Of a stretch of DNA of 11,571 nucleotides, positions 5,944 to 11,571 are shown one piece after another. Both the position numbers and the translations under genes were made by a program. The stretch is from an uncultured Eggerthellaceae bacterium. GTDB taxonomy: Bacteria > Actinomycetota > Coriobacteriia > Coriobacteriales > Eggerthellaceae. The stretch is taken from positions 1-11,571 of the forward strand of contig CAQLOA010000035.1 in NCBI GenBank assembly GCA_948829205.1. The letters are read 5' to 3'. The notes below the pieces were generated by a model. It did not search any database and was not told where the DNA came from. It worked only from the letters and a program-made list of their open reading frames with translations. Each line of letters starts with the position of its first letter. The first letter of the stretch is position 1.

Positions 5944-7141
5944 AACGTTGCGCGTTGCGCACGACGCGCAGCTTGTCGCGCTGCCGCTTGGGGTCGTGCG
6001 CCTCGTCGGTGCTTCTTCCCACGGAGAGTATCATCCCGACGATCATCAGCGACGAGATGACCGACGACCCGCCGGACGATATGAACGGAAGGGGCTTGCC
6101 TGTGGTCGGGAACACGCCGATGGTGCATCCGATGTTCAAGAACGCCTGGAACACCAGCATGATGGCGAAGCCGCCCGCCACCATCTTCCCGAAACCGTCG
6201 GGGCATTCCATGGCTATGCGCAGCCCGGCGTACAGTATCACCAGGAACAACCCGATGACGACTACGCACCCAACCATTCCCAGCTCCTCGGCGATGATGG
6301 CGAATATGAAGTCGCTGTCGGACGCGAACAGGTAGCCGTACTTCTCGCTGGACGAGCCTATCCCCTGCCCGAACAGGCCGCCTTCGGCGATCGCGTAGTA
6401 CGCGTGGATGATGTTGTAGCCGTATCCAAGGCCGCCTTCGCCGTCGTCCCAGGGGTTGAGGAACACGAGGCGCGAGCTTCTGTACCCAACTCCGAAGACC
6501 ATTATCAGGCCTCCGACCACGGTGACGCCGCCTATGATGGCGAGCCACTTCCCGGGCATGCCGCCCAGCCACAGCACGGCGAAGATTCCCACGAAGCAGA
6601 TCGCGACGGTCCCCAGGTCGGACTGCGTGAACAGCATGAACGCCAGAGGGATGGCCACCAGCACCAGGAACTGGCTGAGGCCTGCACGCTGGTTTATGGC
6701 CCCCACCGAGCTGTCGTACATTATGCGGATGGTCATAAGCAGCAGCGCTATCTTGATGAACTCCGAGGGCTGGAAGCCTATGGGGCCTATGTAGAGCCAG
6801 CGCTTCGCGCCGTTGACCTCGGTTCCTATGAAGAACGTGAGCAGTAGCAGCACCATGCATGCGATGTAGTAGCCCCACAGCAGGTTCCCGCCCATGAGCG
6901 CCTTATAGGGGATGGCGAACCACAGCATCAGCATGAACAGCACGCCGATGCCTACGAACCCGAGCTGCTGGGCCATTTCGTCGAAGGGGTTCTTCCCCGC
7001 GCTCGAAAGCGTGGCCGACGTGGCCGAGAACACCATGACCGCGCCGATCACCACCAACGCGAACACCGCCGCAAGCAGCAGTATCGTGGCGGTGCGGGCA
7101 TCCACTATGGGGATGCGTGGCCGTCTTGCCTCGGACGTCAT
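5942..7141 (-). CDS. ftsW: Septal peptidoglycan polymerase FtsW (SEDS family)
   Basis: FtsW (399 aa) is the multispanning SEDS glycosyltransferase that polymerises lipid II at the division septum with a class B penicillin-binding protein. Hydrophobic segments fill the protein from about residue 18 to 375, consistent with ten membrane helices. Family motifs are NGAKRWL (110-116), QPSEFIKIAL (124-133), QSDLGT (173-178), GQGIGSSSEKYGYL (258-271), SDFIFAIIAEELG (276-288) and GKPLPFISSGGSS (348-360). Asp277 in SDFIFAII corresponds to the essential extracellular Asp of SEDS proteins. FtsW is preferred to RodA because it sits between murD and murG in a division cluster. The ATG lies 3 bp after the murD stop, with GAAGG 7 nt upstream inside murD. 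The C-terminal tail is basic and cytoplasmic. Sixteen of 38 Ile codons are ATA by hand count. Confidence 0.96.
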   Translation of the reverse strand: MTSEARRPRIPIVDARTATILLLAAVFALVVIGAVMVFSATSATLSSAGKNPFDEMAQQLGFVGIGVLFMLMLWFAIPYKALMGGNLLWGYYIACMVLLLLTFFIGTEVNGAKRWLYIGPIGFQPSEFIKIALLLMTIRIMYDSSVGAINQRAGLSQFLVLVAIPLAFMLFTQSDLGTVAICFVGIFAVLWLGGMPGKWLAIIGGVTVVGGLIMVFGVGYRSSRLVFLNPWDDGEGGLGYGYNIIHAYYAIAEGGLFGQGIGSSSEKYGYLFASDSDFIFAIIAEELGMVGCVVVIGLFLVILYAGLRIAMECPDGFGKMVAGGFAIMLVFQAFLNIGCTIGVFPTTGKPLPFISSGGSSVISSLMIVGMILSVGRSTDEAHDPKRQRDKLRVVRNAQR

Positions 7142-7144
7142 GGA

Positions 7145-8647
7145 CTAGCCTTCGAGCTTGCCAACGAGCTCCTTGAAGCGCCCCCCGCGCTCCTCGAAGC
7201 ATGAGAACTCGTCGAACGACGCGCAGGCGGGCGACAGAAGCACCACGTCGCCGTCGGCCGCGCGGGCGGTCGCCCAGGCGAACGCCTGCAGGAAGCCGGG
7301 CTCAATCGCCACCTCCACGCCTTCGGCGGCAAGAGGGGCCAGGGCCTCATGGAACCTGGGTCCCGCCTCGCCGTAGCACACCAGCGCCTTCGCGTTCTCG
7401 CGGCACGAGGCCACGAGCTCGGCGAGGTCGGTGCCCTTGTCGTCGCCGCCGAGCATCACGATGGGCTTCTTGGGAAGGAACGCCTTCAGCGCCTGCAGCG
7501 TCGCGTCGACGTTGGTCGCCTTGGAGTCGTTGTAGTAGGCTACGCCCCCATGCACACCGCAGGGCTCTATCCTGTGCTCCAGCGGGGCGAAGGTCGCAAG
7601 GGCCGACGCCACGTCGCCGTCTTCGGCGCCGCAGGCGAGGCACGCCGCGGCAGCCGCAAGCGCGTTCACCACGTTGTGGGAGCCAAGTATGGAAAGCCCG
7701 GACGCGGGGCCAAGCGCATGCTCGTAACCTTCCACGGCGACGACCAGCTCGCCGCCGTCGAGGAACGCCGCATCCTGCGAGCCGCACGCCTTCCTCATGT
7801 CGCCTTCCACCCCGGCGGCCGTGCCTATGGGCACGTATCCGAACCCGCGTTCCTTGGGGCCTTCGGCCTTCAGCTCGCGCACCTTGGCGCGCACCTCGTC
7901 GTTGGTGGCGTCGAGCACGGCCACCGCCCCAGGGACGCTGGCGAGGTTGTCAAGCAGGCGCATCTTCGATTCCGCGTAATGCCGGTGGGTGCGGTGCCAC
8001 TTTATGTGGTCGGGGGTGATGCCCAAGATCACGGCCACGTTGGGCGCGAACTCGTTCACGGACGCCAGCTGGTAGGACGACGTCTCCACCACGTAGTGGC
8101 GCGACGTCCCGCAGTCCAGGTCGCGGGCGACCTCGGTGATGCACGCGTCGCCTATGTTGCCCACGGCCTTGGCGTCGAACCCGCTTGCACGCAGCACGTG
8201 CTCGATGAGCGACGTGGTGGTGGTCTTGCCGTTGGTTCCGGTGACGGCCACCCAAACGGATTCGGCGGGGCTTTCGCACCAGGCCAGCTCCACCTCGCCT
8301 ATGACGGCGTCGCTTGCGGCCTGCGCCGAAAGGTAGAAGTCCGAAAACGCGGATATGCCGGGGCTCGCCACGCAGACGTCGAAGCGGTCTGCGCCTTCCG
8401 GAAGCGCGCGCGTCGCGTCCTCGAGCCCGAACTCGAAGCGTATGCGGGACCCCTCGTGGCGGCGTTCGACGCCTGCGGACCATGCAACGACGTCTTCGCC
8501 TGCCTCGCCTCCCAACACGGTAAGGCTTTCCACCCTGCCGCCTACCATGGGCGCAAGGTATTCCACCGCGGCGCGTCCGCTGACGCCCAGGCCCAGCACC
8601 AGCACGTTGCCCAGGCTTTCCCTGGCATGCTTCCTTCCGGCGATCAT
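7145..8647 (-). CDS. murD: UDP-N-acetylmuramoylalanine--D-glutamate ligase MurD
   Basis: MurD (500 aa) adds D-glutamate to UDP-MurNAc-L-Ala with ATP. The N-terminal nucleotide domain starts VLVLGLGVSGRAAVEYL (15-31). The P-loop is VTGTNGKTTTTSL (135-147). VGNIG (162-166), VETSSYQLAS (187-196), SHNVVNALAAA (323-333), the HRIE motif (358-361), NDSKATN (373-379) and LSPACASFDEF (471-481) with EERG are characteristic of MurD. At 500 residues it is longer than the usual 440-460; the extra length appears to be in the first domain and in the region of about residues 255-310. The ATG is 10 bp after the mraY stop, with AAGGGG about 6 nt upstream, overlapping that stop. It ends in TAG, 3 bp before ftsW. 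Confidence 0.97.
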   Translation of the reverse strand: MIAGRKHARESLGNVLVLGLGVSGRAAVEYLAPMVGGRVESLTVLGGEAGEDVVAWSAGVERRHEGSRIRFEFGLEDATRALPEGADRFDVCVASPGISAFSDFYLSAQAASDAVIGEVELAWCESPAESVWVAVTGTNGKTTTTSLIEHVLRASGFDAKAVGNIGDACITEVARDLDCGTSRHYVVETSSYQLASVNEFAPNVAVILGITPDHIKWHRTHRHYAESKMRLLDNLASVPGAVAVLDATNDEVRAKVRELKAEGPKERGFGYVPIGTAAGVEGDMRKACGSQDAAFLDGGELVVAVEGYEHALGPASGLSILGSHNVVNALAAAAACLACGAEDGDVASALATFAPLEHRIEPCGVHGGVAYYNDSKATNVDATLQALKAFLPKKPIVMLGGDDKGTDLAELVASCRENAKALVCYGEAGPRFHEALAPLAAEGVEVAIEPGFLQAFAWATARAADGDVVLLSPACASFDEFSCFEERGGRFKELVGKLEG

Positions 8648-8657
8648 GCGGCGCCCC

Positions 8658-9704
8658 TTACGACACGGGCATGTAGCTTGCGAACCACAGCACGAAGCCG
8701 CACGCCGCGAACATGCCCGACACTATCCAGAAGCGGACGACGACCTTGGTCTCGCTCCACCCCTTCTTCTCGAAATGGTGATGCAAGGGCGCCATGAGGA
8801 AGACGCGCTTGCCGGTGCGTTTGAAGTAGAAGACCTGGATCATGACGGACAGCGCCTCGGCGACGAACAGCGCGCCGATGATTATCACGACGAACTCGGT
8901 CTTGGTGACCACGGCGAGGCACCCCAGCGCCATGCCCAGCGCCAGCGACCCGGTGTCGCCCATGAAGATGTCGGCAGGATGCGAGTTGAACCAGAGGAAG
9001 CCTATGCAGGTGCCTGCAATGGCCGCCGAGAGTATCGCCGGCTCGAGCAGGGTCTCGCGGAAGGCGATGGCGGCCATCACGAGCATCACGACCATGACGG
9101 TGCCTGCGGCCAGGCCGTCCAGGCCGTCGGTGAGGTTGACCGCGTTGCACATTCCCACGACCAGCACGGAGCAGAACAGTATGTATATCCACGGAATCGA
9201 GAAGACCCCGTCCTGCACGGGAACCTCGATGGCCAGCACCCCCATGTCGATGGTGCATAAGAACGGGATCTCCACGGTTGGGGCGACCCCCAGCACGTTC
9301 ACCGCCACCAGCACGAACGCTATGGCTATGGCGAACTGCGCGACCAGCTTCATCGCCGGCGTGAGGCCCAACGACCGCTCGTGGGCGATCTTGCTGGCGT
9401 CGTCCACGGCCCCAAGGATTCCCGCGAGCACCACCGCGCCCAGAAGCAGGTAGCTCTCGGCGTCGGGAACGCCCACCACCAGCATCGTGACCACCACGGC
9501 GACAAGCATCACGACGCCGCCCATGGTGGGGGTGCCCTGCTTCACAAGATGGGTCTGCGGGCCGTCGTCGCGAACCTGCTGGCCTATGTGGCGGTTCTGC
9601 AGGAAGTGGATGAACAGCGGCATGAGCGCCATGGTTATGACGATCGCCAGGAAGATGGCGACGAACACCAGGAAGGTGGGATATGCCGCAAAGTACCCTA
9701 ACAT
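8658..9704 (-). CDS. mraY: Phospho-MurNAc-pentapeptide transferase MraY
   Basis: MraY (348 aa) is the integral membrane enzyme that joins phospho-MurNAc-pentapeptide to undecaprenyl phosphate, giving lipid I. Hydrophobic helices occur throughout the protein. Motifs are DDGPQTHLVKQGTPTMGGV (46-64), VDDASK (100-105) with the Asp101-Asp102 pair, NAVNLTDGLDGLA (187-199), FNSHPADIFMGDTGSLALG (239-257) with the active-site Asp250, and the histidine loop PLHHHFEKKGWSE (306-318). Length is normal for the family. The ATG directly follows the murF TAG with no spacer; the nearest ribosome binding site, AAAGGG, is about 12 nt upstream, so initiation probably relies on the terminating murF ribosome. It is the only gene here that ends in TAA. 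Confidence 0.98.
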   Translation of the reverse strand: MLGYFAAYPTFLVFVAIFLAIVITMALMPLFIHFLQNRHIGQQVRDDGPQTHLVKQGTPTMGGVVMLVAVVVTMLVVGVPDAESYLLLGAVVLAGILGAVDDASKIAHERSLGLTPAMKLVAQFAIAIAFVLVAVNVLGVAPTVEIPFLCTIDMGVLAIEVPVQDGVFSIPWIYILFCSVLVVGMCNAVNLTDGLDGLAAGTVMVVMLVMAAIAFRETLLEPAILSAAIAGTCIGFLWFNSHPADIFMGDTGSLALGMALGCLAVVTKTEFVVIIIGALFVAEALSVMIQVFYFKRTGKRVFLMAPLHHHFEKKGWSETKVVVRFWIVSGMFAACGFVLWFASYMPVS

Positions 9705-11201
9705 CTAGCTCACGAGCCCTTTCACCAGGCGGTCGAGGTTCATGAAGTGGGACGCCTTCACCAGCACGACGTCGCCGGCGGCCAGGCGGCCCTCCAGCAT
9801 CTCGAGCACCTCGGCTATGCCGGATACGTGCCTGAGCGACTCGGGCGGCATGCCGCCCTCGGCCGCTGCGTCGTGCATGTGGCGGCTGAGCTCGCCTATG
9901 CACACCAGACCATCCAGCATCCCTTCGTCGTACAGGGCCGCCGCGAACTCGCCGATGCCCTCGTGGCACGACACCTCGACGTCTCCAAGCTCGCCCATGT
10001 CGCCCAACACCGCTATGCGGCTTCCCGCCACGTTCATGGACGACAACATCTTCAGCGCTGCGCGCATGGAGTCGGGATTGGCGTTGTACGAGTCGTTTAT
10101 CACCGTGAAGCCGTCGCGGGCGACCAAGGTTTCAAGGCGCCCGGCCTCGGAGGTCGACTTGGAAAGCGCGGCGGCGACGTCTTCGATGGGAATGCCCAGC
10201 GCGATTCCGACCCCGGCCGCGGCGCATGCGTTGGCGACGTTGTGTTCGCCGCGGATGCTCAGATGGCATGCCGCCTTGCGGGTGTCGGCCTCCATGTCGA
10301 ACAGCGTGGCCTCGCGCGGTGCGTCCTTCGCGAAGCCGCGCTCGCACAGCGTGAAACGAGCACGTCCCTCCGAGTCGATGACGACGTCTTCGGGCCAAAC
10401 CCTTGCGCCCTGCGCCTCTTCGGCGCCTTGCCCGTACCGGACGACCTCGACTCCCCGCTCGGCCAGGCGCGATGCGGCCACCATGGCCTCGGAGCACTCG
10501 TCGGCGTAGTTCGCGAACGCCTTGCCCGAACCCGGGGGGAGCTCGTCGAACAGCTCGCCTTTGGCCCTTGCGATGTTCTCGCGCGACCCCAGAAGCTCCA
10601 TGTGGCAGTCGCCGACGTTGGTGACGACACCCCAGTCAGGGCGGGCAATGCTGCACAGGTGCGAGATCTGGCCAAGGCCACGCATGCCCATCTCGACGAT
10701 GACTACCTTCGTGTCGGGGTCGGCGGCGAGTATGGTGTTGGGAACGCCCAGCTCGTTGTTCTGGTTGGCCACAGTGGCCACCGTGGCGAACCGCGATGCG
10801 CACACGTCGCGCACCAGGTTCTTCGTGGTGGTCTTGCCGGTTGACCCGGTTATCGCCACGACCTTGCCGCCTATGAAGTCGCGCCATGCGCGCGCAAGGT
10901 CCTCTATGGCATGGAACGTGTTGGGCACCTCGATCACGGGGACGCCAAGCTCTGCGGCGTAGTTGCAGGCGGTCCCCTTAGGGGCCTCCGTCACCATCAC
11001 GCCGCGGGCGCCCGCGCGCATGGCGTCCTCGACGAACTGGTGCCCGTCGACGCGCTCGCCCGGAAGCGCCACGTACAGGTCGCCCTGCTTGACGTTGCGG
11101 GAGTCCCACGTGATTCCCGTCATTATCTCGGAGGCGTCGATGGGCTCGACGATGAACTTGCCGCCGGTGTACTGGACGATCTGCTTCGAATTGAGACGCA
11201 T
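9705..11201 (-). CDS. murF: UDP-MurNAc-tripeptide--D-alanyl-D-alanine ligase MurF
   Basis: MurF (498 aa) adds the D-Ala-D-Ala dipeptide with ATP, completing UDP-MurNAc-pentapeptide. The N-terminal substrate domain has DSRNVKQGDLYVALPGE (33-49) and DGHQFVEDAM (52-61). The P-loop is ITGSTGKTTTKNL (117-129). NNELGVPNTIL (148-158), VEMGMRGLGQI (169-179), RGEHNVANACAA (317-328), NDSYNANPDSMRAAL (369-383) and VLGDMGELG (398-406) are strong MurF signatures. Near the C-terminus the usual KGSR or KASR motif reads KASH (482-485), a substitution at the Arg position. Length is slightly above the common 450-480. The ATG follows the murE stop by 12 bp with no convincing ribosome binding site. The stop TAG abuts the mraY ATG. 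Confidence 0.97.
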   Translation of the reverse strand: MRLNSKQIVQYTGGKFIVEPIDASEIMTGITWDSRNVKQGDLYVALPGERVDGHQFVEDAMRAGARGVMVTEAPKGTACNYAAELGVPVIEVPNTFHAIEDLARAWRDFIGGKVVAITGSTGKTTTKNLVRDVCASRFATVATVANQNNELGVPNTILAADPDTKVVIVEMGMRGLGQISHLCSIARPDWGVVTNVGDCHMELLGSRENIARAKGELFDELPPGSGKAFANYADECSEAMVAASRLAERGVEVVRYGQGAEEAQGARVWPEDVVIDSEGRARFTLCERGFAKDAPREATLFDMEADTRKAACHLSIRGEHNVANACAAAGVGIALGIPIEDVAAALSKSTSEAGRLETLVARDGFTVINDSYNANPDSMRAALKMLSSMNVAGSRIAVLGDMGELGDVEVSCHEGIGEFAAALYDEGMLDGLVCIGELSRHMHDAAAEGGMPPESLRHVSGIAEVLEMLEGRLAAGDVVLVKASHFMNLDRLVKGLVS

Positions 11202-11213
11202 AGGTGGTTCCGC

Positions 11214-11571
11214 CTAGCCTAGTGTGCCGCCAGCTGACGCAAGCATGGCTGCAAGCGCCTCCTCGCCGTCGTCGAAATGGACGGTGGAGCCGCCTATTAT
11301 CTGATAGTCCTCGTGGCCCTTGCCGGCGACAAGCACGACGTCGCCGGGGCCGGCAAGCGATACGGCCTTGCGTATGGCCTCGCGCCTGTCCACGACGACC
11401 TCGAACGCCGCCGAGTCGGTGCTGCATGCGTCGGACGTGCCCTTCGCGCCCTCTTCCATTCCGGCGACGATCTCGGCGATGATGGCGGCAGGGTCCTCGG
11501 AGCGCGGGTTGTCGCTGGTGACGATGGCGTAATCAGCCGCCAGCGCCGCATGCCCCATGATGGGCCTCTTG
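11214..11571 (-). CDS. murE: UDP-MurNAc-L-Ala-D-Glu ligase MurE, C-terminal fragment
   Basis: The last 118 codons of murE are present, and the frame is open to the right edge (first complete codon Lys, reading KRPIMGHAALAADYAIVTSD). MurE adds the third stem-peptide amino acid with ATP. The fragment is the C-terminal ligase domain. The motif DNPR (residues 20-23 of the fragment) matches enzymes that add meso-diaminopimelate rather than the DNPA-type motif of S. aureus MurE, which adds lysine. DRREAIRKAV and AGKGHEDYQ follow; in E. coli MurE the Glu of KGHE contacts diaminopimelate. Exceptions to the motif rule exist, so the substrate is a prediction. It ends in TAG, 12 bp before murF, and is the first gene of the operon seen here; ftsI (pbp) is the expected upstream neighbour outside the window. 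Confidence 0.95.
   Translation of the reverse strand, partial: KRPIMGHAALAADYAIVTSDNPRSEDPAAIIAEIVAGMEEGAKGTSDACSTDSAAFEVVVDRREAIRKAVSLAGPGDVVLVAGKGHEDYQIIGGSTVHFDDGEEALAAMLASAGGTLG

Noticed and set aside
7145..8647. MurD length of 500 residues as a sign of fusion or an extra domain
   Set aside because: All three MurD domains are in normal order, and the extra residues are spread over loop regions without a recognisable added domain.
7349..8797. A 482-codon plus-strand frame opposite murD, and similar frames at 5041-6060 and 9747-10844
   Set aside because: These are antisense shadows produced by GC-rich codon bias over clearly identified minus-strand genes.

Overview
The window is an ordinary-looking but tightly packed division and cell wall (dcw) cluster. 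Every gene lies on the minus strand, so transcription runs from the right edge to the left. The DNA is GC-rich. The FtsZ nucleotide-binding signature carries Glu (GEGGGTGTG) where most bacteria have Met, ftsQ is followed directly by ftsZ with no ftsA, and murB sits between murC and ftsQ. Together these suggest an actinobacterial lineage, and a coriobacterium (Eggerthella/Slackia-like) is my best guess. The guess rests on recognition only, with no database search.

In transcription order the window holds: the C-terminal end of murE (right edge), murF, mraY, murD, ftsW, murG, murC, murB, ftsQ, ftsZ, and the first 35 codons of a YggS/YlmE-type PLP-binding protein (left edge). The gene junctions up to ftsQ are mostly very short. 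murF/mraY and murC/murB abut with no spacer, and murD/ftsW is 3 bp. murE/murF, mraY/murD and ftsW/murG are 10-12 bp. murB and ftsQ overlap by 44 bp. Two looser junctions stand out: murG-murC (77 bp, with a GC-rich hairpin) and ftsQ-ftsZ (127 bp, AT-rich, with a possible promoter and a dyad). A hairpin with a pyrimidine-rich T tract lies between ftsZ and the yggS-like gene and is probably a terminator or attenuator.

The genes form one pathway. MurB, MurC, MurD, MurE and MurF build UDP-MurNAc-pentapeptide in the cytoplasm. MraY moves it to undecaprenyl phosphate (lipid I) and MurG adds GlcNAc (lipid II). FtsW polymerises lipid II at the septum, FtsQ links division proteins across the membrane, and FtsZ forms the ring. 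The MurE fragment keeps the DNPR and KGHE motifs, which points to meso-diaminopimelate as the third stem-peptide residue.

I found no mobile element, CRISPR array, RNA gene or unknown system. The points worth a second look are at the level of codons and regulation: heavy use of the Ile codon ATA in the mur/fts genes but not in ftsZ, seven of ten stop codons being TAG, the AT-rich dyad region before ftsZ, and the out-of-frame murB/ftsQ overlap.
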